A stretch of 64,000 nt of DNA, taken from NCBI GenBank assembly GCA_046331625.1, contig JAXLQL010000035.1:15591-79590 (forward strand), written 5' to 3'. Both the position numbers and the translations under genes were made by a program. Below the pieces are notes generated by a model. It was not told where the DNA came from and searched no databases. It was given only the letters and a program-made list of their open reading frames with translations. The DNA is from JAXLQL01 sp046331625. Its GTDB lineage: Bacteria > Acidobacteriota > Terriglobia > Bryobacterales > Bryobacteraceae. Shown here in pieces: positions 18,051 through 26,948 of this stretch; position 1 is the first letter of the stretch, and each line of letters opens with the position of its first letter.

Positions 18051-18401
18051 TTACTGCCGCTTCGCCATCCACTCGATCGTATTGCCACCCACATCGGCCG
18101 TGAACTTGATCTCGTCTTTGTTTACCACCTTTCCCTTGTAGGCGACCTCCATCTCGTTGCCCTGAATATTGATCGTGATCACGAATGACAAGTCGTCGCC
18201 CTTGACCTTCCCGTCCCGAATTTGCGACTTGCCCGCAAACGAGCTCACCGTCTCACCGGTCAGCTTCTCGCCATCCGCCTTCAGCGCGAAGGTGCGCTCC
18301 ATGGCTCCGTTCGGACCTTCGGCCGTCGCCTTCCAATTACCCGTCACATCCGCGGCCATGGCTGCGGCCGCCACCAGAATCCCCAGGAGAAACTGTTTCA
18401 T
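18051..18401 (-). CDS. Small secreted beta-rich protein
   Basis: 116 residues from ATG 18401, giving a signal peptide (MKQFLLGILVAAAAMAADV). The mature part is a lipocalin-like beta meander (VTGNWKATAEGPNGAMERTF, LKADGEKLTGETVSSFAG, MEVAYKGKVVNKDEIKF). Such small proteins are common in acidobacterial genomes and have no assigned function. It is convergent with the surface protein, 6 bases between stops. Confidence 0.8.
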   Translation of the reverse strand: MKQFLLGILVAAAAMAADVTGNWKATAEGPNGAMERTFALKADGEKLTGETVSSFAGKSQIRDGKVKGDDLSFVITINIQGNEMEVAYKGKVVNKDEIKFTADVGGNTIEWMAKRQ

Positions 18402-18474
18402 TGCCGTACTGTAGCGCAAATGGCTGAAGCCATCATGTAAAGCTATCGCCCGGGACCTCCGATGAACCGATTAC

Positions 18475-19959
18475 GTGAACATCGCGCTACAGGTACTGAA
18501 AGTCGTCCTGTGGGCAGAAGGGCTCTTGCTGACCGCCGGGTCAGTAAACCTGTTACTACCCGGATTCCGCGGTTGGGACCATCTCCCGGCATGGCGCTTC
18601 GGGCACGCCGCCATCGCCGCGCTCCTGGGCTACATGCTCGCGTTGGGCTTTGCATGCATGGTGGCGGCATGGGGGCTCTCGGCAAAAGCAAGTTGGGGGC
18701 GAAACGCTACCATCGCCGCTTCCATCTTGAACACCATCTTCACTCCAATAGGTACGATCCCCGGTGTATTTGGCCTCCTCGTACTGCTCAGCCAAACAGG
18801 CCAACTGCTGCTGGCCGCGGAGGTGGAAGAGCGGAAACATCGCGATGTGCAAAAGCCCGTGAAGCCGCTCGCGCTCGGCTACCTGGTAGTGGTGGCGGCG
18901 GGCGTCACCGCGGGGCTCTCGGTGAACGAACTCGGCCGCCGCGCCGGCGTCCCCGCAATGCCGATGTGGGCCGACATGATCGCTGTCCCTTTCGGCTTGG
19001 CTGTGGCGATTGCACTCCACGAAGCCGGACACATGATTGCCGGTTGGGTGGTCGGGTTCCGATTTTCGTCCATCGCCGTGGGGCCGCTCATGATTACCCG
19101 GCGCTCGGATGGATGGACCGCCGGGATCCACAAAGGCCTCGGCTTCGATGGCCAGAGCGGAGTGAACATCGGCAGCCTGAACATGCTTCGCTTGCGCCGC
19201 CTGATCTACGCGGCCGGTGGGCCAGCCGCGAGCCTCGTCGCCACCGCGGTGTTCTATCTGGCCGCCGTCCAAACGGTGGATACGCCCTGGGCTGACTCCG
19301 GCGACGTCTTTCTGACGCTGAGCTGGCTCTCCCTCAATGGGTTGATCTTCTCCGCTTGGCCCGTAACGCTCGAAGGGTTCGAGACCGACGGCAGCACCAT
19401 CGCGGACCTGGTCCGGATGACTCCGGCCGGTCAGCGAAGCCTGGCCATGTCGGCGTGCCATCTGTCGGCGTCACAACCGCTTCGCCCGCGAGACTGGCCT
19501 TCGCAGTGGATGCAGCATATGCTGGCCGAGCCGGCGGGCACCCGGCGATTCGAAGACGCCTGCTTCCTGACCTACTGCCACCACCTCGACCGCGATGATC
19601 CGCAGGCAGCAAGCGAGGCGATCCACAAGTTGAGCGCCGCGGTGGAAGCAGCCTTGCCCGAGTGGAATCGCCGGCGATACGCGCTGGAACTCGCCCACTA
19701 CGAAGCCATCCACGAAGGCAACGCCAAGAAGGCCAAGCGATGGCTCAGCTTCGGAGCCGCGCTCACCGTGGAGCGCTACGTAGAGCTTCGCGCTCGCGCG
19801 GCCCTGCTGGCAGCCGAAGGCGATCCCGCCGCCGCGCGGACCCTCATCGGCAGCTCGCGCGAGGCGCTCTCGAACGCGCCTCGCACAGGTTTCACCGATC
19901 TCGAGCACCGAATGCTCGACCGTCTGGAACACTCGCTGGGCAGTACAGCAAGCCCTTGA
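18475..19959 (+). CDS. M50-type (site-2 protease-like) membrane peptidase, dispersed paralog
   Basis: 494 residues from GTG 18475. Several membrane spans precede the zinc motif HEAGH (His182-His186) inside a hydrophobic helix, followed by VGPLMITRR, GGPAASLV and a later Asp-Gly (FETDGSTI) that can supply the third zinc ligand. The soluble C-terminal third (from about residue 320) is helical and TPR-like (PLRPRDWPSQWMQHML, LTYCHHLDRDDPQAASEAI). The PLRPRDW motif and architecture are shared with three tandem genes at 37.1-41.5 kb, so this is a fourth member of the same local family. M50 peptidases cleave membrane-embedded substrates such as anti-sigma factors; the target is unknown. It is convergent with the S53 protease, 5 bases between stops. 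Confidence 0.85.
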   Translation: MNIALQVLKVVLWAEGLLLTAGSVNLLLPGFRGWDHLPAWRFGHAAIAALLGYMLALGFACMVAAWGLSAKASWGRNATIAASILNTIFTPIGTIPGVFGLLVLLSQTGQLLLAAEVEERKHRDVQKPVKPLALGYLVVVAAGVTAGLSVNELGRRAGVPAMPMWADMIAVPFGLAVAIALHEAGHMIAGWVVGFRFSSIAVGPLMITRRSDGWTAGIHKGLGFDGQSGVNIGSLNMLRLRRLIYAAGGPAASLVATAVFYLAAVQTVDTPWADSGDVFLTLSWLSLNGLIFSAWPVTLEGFETDGSTIADLVRMTPAGQRSLAMSACHLSASQPLRPRDWPSQWMQHMLAEPAGTRRFEDACFLTYCHHLDRDDPQAASEAIHKLSAAVEAALPEWNRRRYALELAHYEAIHEGNAKKAKRWLSFGAALTVERYVELRARAALLAAEGDPAAARTLIGSSREALSNAPRTGFTDLEHRMLDRLEHSLGSTASP

Positions 19960-19964
19960 GGACT

Positions 19965-22913
19965 TCATGGCCGCTTCCCAATCGTGATCCGCCCCTGCAT
20001 CCGAAACCTCTCCCCCGGCGCCATCACCGCCGCCGGCCAGGCCAGCGCCTTCAATCCAACCAACCCCTGCGGCTCATCGCCCGACTTCTGATCCAAGCTC
20101 TTGAACTCCACCGCCAGCGTCGCCTTCACCGCCGTCCCCCCCTTGTCCACGCCCCCCATCTCATATTGGATCGTCGTCGGCACAGTGCTCAGTTGCCAGC
20201 AAAGCCCCGCCGTCAACGAGCCATTGCCCGGCAGCGTCGACGACCCGAAGAACTTCGCGATCGAGCTCGAATAGTCGCCGCCCCCAGCCACAAACTTCGT
20301 CAAATTCACGTCCACGCCGTTCGTTTCCGTCACCACCAGCTTCTGATAGTAAGGCCGGTCTGGCGAGCAGTTCGGATCGCCGTTGCCAACCTTCACCACC
20401 ACCGCCGGAACGCTCTTCAGCGATATCGCCGCCGTCGTCGCCCCGCTGCCCGCGTCCTTCTTCCCCCGAAAAGCCACCGTCACCTGCTTCGTCCACTTCT
20501 GCCCTTCCGGATCCTGGCCACCGAACGCGAACACCACGTCCATCGGGACCTCGAGATCTCCGCCGCGTAGTTGCGCGCGTAACGTACTGTTCGCGCGCAG
20601 AAGCGTCGAGCCGAACCAATCCTCGATGTCTTTGCTGAAGTCGTGGCCGTCTATCGAGAACGAGGTGAAGTGCGTGAACACTCCGCCGGTCTCTTTCAGT
20701 TCCACCGTGTATGACCATTCGTAGCCGTCTTCGTCCGGCTCTTCGCGGTACACCGGATTCGGATTCACTGTCGCAACAACAACCGACGGGCCTGTTTGCG
20801 GGATCAGCCCGATCTGAACCCTCCCCGTCGAGCCCTTGAATCCCCCGTCGCCCACATACACCGCCACAATCGGATTCAGCCCGGGCTTCAGTTCCTTCGC
20901 GGTCACCGTGTACGTCGCGGCCGCCGTGCCGCCCGAACCGCTCAGCGCCGCCGTTCCCAACACCGCATCGTTGGTCCGGAAACTAACCGCCCCAGTTGGC
21001 GACTCCTTTCCCGTGGCGGCCTTCACCGTCGCGGTCAATTTCGAACTTCCGTCGCTCAACAGCGACACCGGTGATGCCGTGAGGGTCAACGAGGTCTCCA
21101 CCGCGGCCGCCTTCTTCGGATCCACCCAGTTGTCGAAAAGGTTCTTGATGTCCACCGAGCCCAAGCCTGTCGCCATGTCATAACCCGGACCGGCCTTGTA
21201 TCCGAACTTGCCGTCCGGGCAACCAGCCGCATTCTTCGCGCACGGGACGATATTGTCGCCGCTCGTGATGTCGTGGAAAACCGAAGGTGCTGCCTGCGCC
21301 AAAGCGTACAGCCGCGGATTGATGTTCCCCAATCCCGGCTTGCCCTGCGCCCCGCTCCGCACCACATATTGATTCAGGGCCGAGACCACGCCCGCGAAGA
21401 ACGATGTACCCGGTGAAGTTCCGCCCGCTCGCCGCATCTCGCCCCTCCAGAACACCGCATACGGCGTCTGGTGGAACGATCCCGCGAACGCCAGGTCGGG
21501 CACGTGCCGGGCATCGGCCTCGGGAACTCCCGCACCTGTCTGCCATTCCGGCTTCCGAAAGTGAATGCTCGCCCCTCCGCCGCTCGCCATCAACGCTCCG
21601 GCGCGCTCGGTCTCGTTCAACGCCGCTTCGGGAATGTAGCCAAGAGCCGATGGCCTGTTTGGCGCGGCCTTGGGATCCCAGTATTCCGCTCCAGGTTTCT
21701 CATCGAACTGCGTTGCGCCCACCGCGGTCACCTCCGGAGCGCTCGCCGGGATCGATACCGCCATCCGCCGTCCCGCCTTGTCCACCGCCTGTTCTTCGCA
21801 CGCAGCCGGACCCGAAGCTCCCGAACCGGCGATGTAGGTAATCCCCTGCGCGTTCGCTTGTTGCGCCACGTTACGGAACCGCTCGGCCCATCGCTTGCTT
21901 GTGAACGTTTCGCAGTAGATATTGCCGTTGCTCAGCACGGGCGCGAGATTGCGATCGATCACGTACTCCGCCGCGTCATTGGAATCGTAGGCATAGATGT
22001 ACACGATCGAGGCCTTCGGAGCAGCGGCGCTGGCGTACTCCACGTCCATCACCGCTTCTGCCTCGTCGGTGTCGCTCTCGCCGGGGTCGTCTTCTCCCGG
22101 AAGCAGCATCACCTGGGGATCGTTCTCGGGCAGCCCGAAAGTGTTTCGGAACGTTCGCACGTCCGCCATGTCGAACTTCGATTGGCCCACGATGGCGATC
22201 TTCTGTCCGCCGCCGTCGAACCCCTTCTCGTGGATCGGCGCCAAGTTGTAGATCTTCGCCAGATCGCCCGGCACCAGGCCGTGCGCGCCGTTGTCGCGGT
22301 TCGCCTCTGGCTTCGCACTCGCGGCGGCTCGCAGACGGTCCAGACCGCGAACATCGTAGACCAGCGCCTCGAGATCCTTCGGCAGTGCCACCTCATCCAC
22401 ATTGGCGTATCGCAACTTGCCGCCCACCCGGAACCGGTGCATGTCCGTCAGGAACGCCGCGCGAACCTGCGCCGCCGTTCCGCTGAAAGTAATGTGGGTG
22501 CGGCTACGCGCGGCATTCTCCACCCGGAACCCTTGCCCCTCGATCCATTCGCGGACCCGTCCGTAATCTCCATTACTGAGCCCGAACCGATCGCCGAAAT
22601 CCTCCGGCGTCAGCCACTCGTGGTAATGCGCCGACCACGGATTCTGCTGGTCAGCCAGCAACTGATCGAGTTCCTCCTGTTGTTGCGCCGTGGGGCGGAA
22701 TCGGAGCGAGATCCCGCCAACGCGCTCGGCATCATCCAGGGGACCCTCGCTAGGCAGTTGTTCCACCAGGGCGTTCCGAGTGCCGCGAAGCCGCGTCTTG
22801 TCATGGTTCTGGATGCCGGCGGCGAGCCGATCCACCCGTTGAGCCGGGGCCAGCGCCCCAAATACGGCAAAGATGAGCCCTGCCGTCATCCGTTTCCGCG
22901 TGTTAGGTGTCAT
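19965..22913 (-). CDS. S53 sedolisin/kumamolisin-like secreted protease with Ig-like C-terminal domains
   Basis: 982 residues from ATG 22913 (GTG 22916 is possible). A signal peptide is followed by a pro-kumamolisin activation domain (about 55-200: PWSAHYHEWLTPEDFGDRFG) and the S53 catalytic domain (about 215-590). Numbering from the ATG, Glu286 and Asp290 of the E-x-x-x-D motif (EAVMD) and Ser500 in AGGTSPGTSFFAGVVSAL are present. The oxyanion Asp normally in a SGD-S-G segment is Ala here (AGSGASGP, Ala366), so activity may be altered. The C-terminal 380 residues contain an Ig-like Big_3-type repeat and two related beta domains ending in FVAGGGDYSSSIAKFF. It diverges from the TPR-CHAT gene across 55 bases. 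Confidence 0.92.
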   Translation of the reverse strand: MTPNTRKRMTAGLIFAVFGALAPAQRVDRLAAGIQNHDKTRLRGTRNALVEQLPSEGPLDDAERVGGISLRFRPTAQQQEELDQLLADQQNPWSAHYHEWLTPEDFGDRFGLSNGDYGRVREWIEGQGFRVENAARSRTHITFSGTAAQVRAAFLTDMHRFRVGGKLRYANVDEVALPKDLEALVYDVRGLDRLRAAASAKPEANRDNGAHGLVPGDLAKIYNLAPIHEKGFDGGGQKIAIVGQSKFDMADVRTFRNTFGLPENDPQVMLLPGEDDPGESDTDEAEAVMDVEYASAAAPKASIVYIYAYDSNDAAEYVIDRNLAPVLSNGNIYCETFTSKRWAERFRNVAQQANAQGITYIAGSGASGPAACEEQAVDKAGRRMAVSIPASAPEVTAVGATQFDEKPGAEYWDPKAAPNRPSALGYIPEAALNETERAGALMASGGGASIHFRKPEWQTGAGVPEADARHVPDLAFAGSFHQTPYAVFWRGEMRRAGGTSPGTSFFAGVVSALNQYVVRSGAQGKPGLGNINPRLYALAQAAPSVFHDITSGDNIVPCAKNAAGCPDGKFGYKAGPGYDMATGLGSVDIKNLFDNWVDPKKAAAVETSLTLTASPVSLLSDGSSKLTATVKAATGKESPTGAVSFRTNDAVLGTAALSGSGGTAAATYTVTAKELKPGLNPIVAVYVGDGGFKGSTGRVQIGLIPQTGPSVVVATVNPNPVYREEPDEDGYEWSYTVELKETGGVFTHFTSFSIDGHDFSKDIEDWFGSTLLRANSTLRAQLRGGDLEVPMDVVFAFGGQDPEGQKWTKQVTVAFRGKKDAGSGATTAAISLKSVPAVVVKVGNGDPNCSPDRPYYQKLVVTETNGVDVNLTKFVAGGGDYSSSIAKFFGSSTLPGNGSLTAGLCWQLSTVPTTIQYEMGGVDKGGTAVKATLAVEFKSLDQKSGDEPQGLVGLKALAWPAAVMAPGERFRMQGRITIGKRP

Positions 22914-22968
22914 CACCCGATACTGGCGGCGGATGGCGAAACGTCACGCGGAATTTTAGGAGGTGGCG
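22914..22968. promoter_or_regulatory. Divergent promoter region; AGGAGG site sets the CHAT gene start
   Basis: A 55-base gap between the S53 protease (minus) and the TPR-CHAT gene (plus). AGGAGG at 22958-22963 lies 5 bases before GTG 22969 and overlaps GTG 22963, which decides for the downstream GTG as the start. Both promoters must be in or near this short gap, so the two proteases may be co-regulated. Confidence 0.5.
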
Positions 22969-25900
22969 GTGAACCGATCGGCGATTGTCCTCGTATTCGC
23001 TTCCGTGGTCCGGATCACGCTCGCACTGGCCGCACTGTCGGCTTCCGCACAGACGGGCTCCTCGATCGCGCTCGAGACCGGCAAAACCATCGAAGCCGAT
23101 CTCGCCCCAGGCCGCTCCTATGAGTACCGGCTTCCGTTGCGCCAGGGCCAGTACGCCAAGCTCTCGTTCGAGCAGCGAACGGTTCAGGCGGTCTACACGA
23201 TTCTCCGGCCCAGCCGCCAGCCGCTCTACGAGGTCTTCAACGTCCCCGTCGGAGAAACCGGCGGCGCCGAACTGGTCGCCAACGTTTCCGGCGACTGGAT
23301 CCTGACTGTCGCCGCGGTCGACTCCAAAGCGGCCGAAGGCAAGTTCGCCGTGACGCTCCAGGAACTGGCCGAAGCATCTGCCCATCACCGCGACCGCGTC
23401 GCGGGAATCGAACTCGTCGCCCGCGCGGTGAGCGCATTGAAGGGATCGGAGCGCGAAGCGTTCCTGAAAGCCATCGATCTCTACGAACAGTCATTGCCCC
23501 ATTGGCGGCGCACAGGAGACAAAGAGTCCGAGGCGATCACTCTCTATTCGATTGCCCGGACCTGCGCCGACGCCGGTGACAAAGACAAGGCCCTTCGCTA
23601 CGCGAATGAAGCGTTGACCGCGGCCAGAGCCTCCGGCGTGGATGGCGCCGTGGCATGGTCGCTCCACACCCTGGGTTCGATCGCCCACGCCTACGGTGAC
23701 CGGCGAAAGGCGATCGAGTATCTGCAGCAGGCGCTTCCTCTCATGCGCAAGGCCGGGAACCGCACCGGCGAAGCCGAGACGCTCAACGCGTTGGCCATCG
23801 GACACCGCGGTACCGGTGACGTTCGCGGCTCGCTTGACGATCTGCTCCAAGCCGAACCGATCCTCACCAGCCTGCGGGATCGACGCAAACTGGCGACTCT
23901 CTACAGCAACATTGGCGTCGTCTATTCCGATCTCGGCGAGTATGACAAAGCTCTCGAGAATCACCAACGGGCGCTGGATCATGGCCAGGGCATCGGAAAT
24001 CGTTCCAGTCAAGCCGTCACTTGGAACAACATTGGCTCGGTCTACTCGAGCATGGCCGAATACCAGAAAGCCCTCGATGCGTATCGCGGCGCGCTCGACA
24101 TTCAGCGCGAACTCGGCCGCGAATGGAACGTCGCCGTCTGTCTCCACAACATCGCCTGGGTGCACGCAACGCTCGGCGATCGCAAGCAGGCCGAGGCCAT
24201 CTACCGCGAAGCGCTGGCGATTCTGCGAAAGATCAAAGACCAGCCCGCCATGTCGAACACGCTCAACAATCTGGGCGAAACGGTGGCCGCGCTCGGCCAG
24301 CGCCAGCAAGCGCTCGACTATCACAACGAAGCGCTCGCTTTGCGGCGAGCCGTGGGTGACCGCGCGGGCGAAGCCTTGTCCCTCGGCAATCTCGGCAAGC
24401 TGCAGGCCGAAATGGGGCAGCGCGATGCCGCCCGAGAGAGTCTCGACTCGGCCCAGAAGATTCTCCGCACCACGGGCAATCCCCGCCGTCTCTCCGGCAC
24501 TCTGCTCTCCTCGGCCGCGCTGTGGCGCAAGATGCGCCAGTTCGACAAGGCATCGCAAGAATTGGATGAGGCTCTGTCGATCGGCCGTCAAATCCGCGAC
24601 CGCCGTACCGAGGCCGACACGCTGGCCGAATGGGCCCGCCTCGAGCAGGATCGCGGCAACGTGGATGCCGCGCTCGCGCGCACCTCTGAAGCGCTCGCGG
24701 CTCTCGAAGAGCTTCGGCTCAACATCGCCAGCCCCAGCCTGCGCGCGTGGCTGTTCGCCGCCAAGCGTGACGTCCAGGAGATGGAGGTCGCCCTGTTGAT
24801 GCGCAAGCATGCCGGCAACCCCGGCGCGGGCTTCCACGCCAAGGCTCTGCTCGCCGCCGAGCGCGGCAAAGCCCGATCGTTGCTCGAACTGCTGGGCGAG
24901 TCGAGCGCCGGGATCCGCCGCGGCGCCGGCCCAACTCTCCTCGCTCGTGAACGCGAGCTCCAACGCCGCATCTTCGCCACCGCCGAAAGGCAGACGCGCC
25001 AGCTCAATGGCAAGTCCACCCCAGCCGCCGATGCAGCCGCCGCTCGCGAGTTGACCAGCCTCACCGCCGAGTTCGAGCACCTCCAAAGCAAGATCCGTTC
25101 CACCAGCCCCGAATACGCCGCGCTCACCCGCCCCGAGCCGCTTCGGTTAGACGAGATCCAGCAGCGCGTACTCGACCCCGGCACCGCTCTCCTCGAATTC
25201 GCGCTCGGCGAAGAGAAGAGCTACCTCTGGGCCGTTACGGCAACCTCTTTCCATGCCTACACGCTTCCCCCTCGCTCTGAGATCGAGATCGGCGCGCGCC
25301 GCGTCCATGAACTGCTGACAGCGCGTAATCGCAATCCTGCCAATGAATCACCCGCGGCGAGAGCGGCTCGCGTGCGCCAATCCGACGCCGATTTCCTTCC
25401 CGCCGCCGCCAGCATCAGCCGGATGCTGCTCGGCCAGGCCGCGCCTGATCTCCAGGGCAAGCGTCTGTTGATCGTGGCCGATGGTGCGCTCCAGTATCTG
25501 CCGTTCTCGGCGCTGCCCGATCCACTCGACACAAGCGCCAAACCTGCGCCGCTCATGCTGAATCACGAGATCGTCAATGCGCCTTCGGCCTCCGTCGTCG
25601 CGGCCTTGCGCCACACGCTCGAGAGCCGCAAGCCCGGACAAAAGGCGCTCGCCATCTTCGCCGACCCCGTCTTCAGCGCAACCGACATGCGCGTGCCGGG
25701 CTCCCGCCAAACTCGCGACGATGCCGGCATGCCGGAACTGCTCCGCCTCCGTTTCAGCCGGAACGAAGCCGAAGAGATCGCCCGCCTGACGCCGCCCCAA
25801 GACACTTGGAAGGCGCTCGACTTCGACGCTACTCGCGACGCCGTGCTCGGCGACGAACTCGCGCAATACCGCATCGTCCACTTCGCCACCCACGCCGTGC

Positions 25901-26316
25901 TCGACAACGAACATCCCGAGCTGTCGAGCGTCGTGCTCTCGCGCGTCGATCGCTCCGGGCAGCCCCGCAACGGTTACCTGCGGCTCTATGACGTCTACAA
26001 TCTCCGCCTCGGCGCCGACCTCGTCGTTCTGAGCGCATGCGAAACCGCCCTCGGCGGCGAGGTCAACGGCGAAGGCCTCATCGGACTCACCCGCGGATTC
26101 CTCTATGCCGGATCGCCTCGTGTCGTAGCCACGCTGTGGAAAGTGGATGACCGCGCCACATCGGAAATCATGAAGCGCTTCTACACGGCGCTGTTGGGGC
26201 ATCGCGATCGTCCTGCCGCCGCCCTACGCGCCGCCCAGACCGAGATGTGGAAGCAGAAGGGTTGGGACCGGCCGTACCATTGGGCCGCCTTCACGCTACA
26301 AGGAGAGTGGCGCTGA
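22969..26316 (+). CDS. Secreted TPR-CHAT caspase-like protease
   Basis: 1115 residues from GTG 22969. A hydrophobic leader ending in ALSASAQ indicates export. A beta-rich domain of about 100 residues follows (LETGKTIEADLAPGRSYEYR), then at least eight TPR repeats (about 165-590, for example SIARTCADAGDKDKALRYAN and NNIGSVYSSMAEYQKALDAY), a helical linker and a C-terminal CHAT domain (about 750-1115). The caspase-type dyad is present: His975 in VHFATHAVLDNEHPELS and Cys1024 in VVLSACETALGG. CHAT proteases cleave specific protein partners. The sigma factor gene starts 2 bases after the stop and an apparent membrane anti-sigma follows, suggesting a signalling cascade (inference). Confidence 0.93.
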   Translation: MNRSAIVLVFASVVRITLALAALSASAQTGSSIALETGKTIEADLAPGRSYEYRLPLRQGQYAKLSFEQRTVQAVYTILRPSRQPLYEVFNVPVGETGGAELVANVSGDWILTVAAVDSKAAEGKFAVTLQELAEASAHHRDRVAGIELVARAVSALKGSEREAFLKAIDLYEQSLPHWRRTGDKESEAITLYSIARTCADAGDKDKALRYANEALTAARASGVDGAVAWSLHTLGSIAHAYGDRRKAIEYLQQALPLMRKAGNRTGEAETLNALAIGHRGTGDVRGSLDDLLQAEPILTSLRDRRKLATLYSNIGVVYSDLGEYDKALENHQRALDHGQGIGNRSSQAVTWNNIGSVYSSMAEYQKALDAYRGALDIQRELGREWNVAVCLHNIAWVHATLGDRKQAEAIYREALAILRKIKDQPAMSNTLNNLGETVAALGQRQQALDYHNEALALRRAVGDRAGEALSLGNLGKLQAEMGQRDAARESLDSAQKILRTTGNPRRLSGTLLSSAALWRKMRQFDKASQELDEALSIGRQIRDRRTEADTLAEWARLEQDRGNVDAALARTSEALAALEELRLNIASPSLRAWLFAAKRDVQEMEVALLMRKHAGNPGAGFHAKALLAAERGKARSLLELLGESSAGIRRGAGPTLLARERELQRRIFATAERQTRQLNGKSTPAADAAAARELTSLTAEFEHLQSKIRSTSPEYAALTRPEPLRLDEIQQRVLDPGTALLEFALGEEKSYLWAVTATSFHAYTLPPRSEIEIGARRVHELLTARNRNPANESPAARAARVRQSDADFLPAAASISRMLLGQAAPDLQGKRLLIVADGALQYLPFSALPDPLDTSAKPAPLMLNHEIVNAPSASVVAALRHTLESRKPGQKALAIFADPVFSATDMRVPGSRQTRDDAGMPELLRLRFSRNEAEEIARLTPPQDTWKALDFDATRDAVLGDELAQYRIVHFATHAVLDNEHPELSSVVLSRVDRSGQPRNGYLRLYDVYNLRLGADLVVLSACETALGGEVNGEGLIGLTRGFLYAGSPRVVATLWKVDDRATSEIMKRFYTALLGHRDRPAAALRAAQTEMWKQKGWDRPYHWAAFTLQGEWR

Positions 26317-26318
26317 CG

Positions 26319-26903
26319 ATGCGGCAAGCCTGGTCACTCACGCAAGACGCCTTCGACGGATTCCTCGCCTCGCTCGGTCCGGACCGTGACTCGGCCGGCG
26401 CGCGCTACCTCGAGATCCGCTCGAACCTCGTGCGTCTGTTCGAGTGGCGCGGCTGCGCAACTCCAGACGAGCATGCCGACGAGGTGATCAATCGCTGCGC
26501 ACGCAAGATCGGCGATGGGGAGCAGATTCGGGACGTGGCCACCTATTCCATCGGCGTGGCCCGAATGCTGCTCAAAGAGATCAGCCGGGCGCCCGCCAGC
26601 CGGACCGGGTCGCTCGAAGATGCTCCCGAGCCCCGTACGCTTCCCCCGGACCCGGCGGCCGGCGAAGACGAGCGAGAGGATTGCCTCCGCCGCTGCCTGA
26701 GTGGCTTCTCCGCCGAAAACCGCGACTTCATCCTCCGCTACTACCAGGGCGAAAAGAGCGCCAAGATCGACAATCGAAAGGGTTTGGAACGCTTGTTCGG
26801 CATCGCTGCAGGCACGTTGCGTATGCGCGCGCTGCGTTTGCGCGAGAAGCTTCAGGCGTGCATGGAGAAGTGCCTCGCCGAAAAGGGAGTCTCTTCGCTG
26901 TGA
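26319..26903 (+). CDS. ECF-like sigma-70 family RNA polymerase sigma factor
   Basis: 194 residues from ATG 26319, with an AAGGAGA box inside the end of the CHAT gene. Region 2 is about residues 15-90 (FEWRGCATPDEHADEVINRC, YSIGVARMLLKEISR); region 4 is about 125-190 (CLRRCLSGFSAENRDFILRY, GIAAGTLRMRALRLREKLQ) with a recognisable helix-turn-helix. An acidic Pro-rich linker joins the two. The protein would direct RNA polymerase to a dedicated regulon. It is the middle gene of the CHAT/sigma/anti-sigma operon, so its activity is probably held by the next gene product. Confidence 0.88.
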   Translation: MRQAWSLTQDAFDGFLASLGPDRDSAGARYLEIRSNLVRLFEWRGCATPDEHADEVINRCARKIGDGEQIRDVATYSIGVARMLLKEISRAPASRTGSLEDAPEPRTLPPDPAAGEDEREDCLRRCLSGFSAENRDFILRYYQGEKSAKIDNRKGLERLFGIAAGTLRMRALRLREKLQACMEKCLAEKGVSSL

Positions 26904-26948
26904 CGAAATCGCGGCAATCCGCAGTCTGCTATGAATGGGAGCAGGAAC

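Noticed and set aside
23491..25086. 531-residue open frame antisense to the TPR-CHAT gene
   Set aside because: It mirrors the repeat structure of the sense gene, has no signal, start or domain, and arises from GC-rich codons; the sense protein has clear TPR and CHAT motifs.
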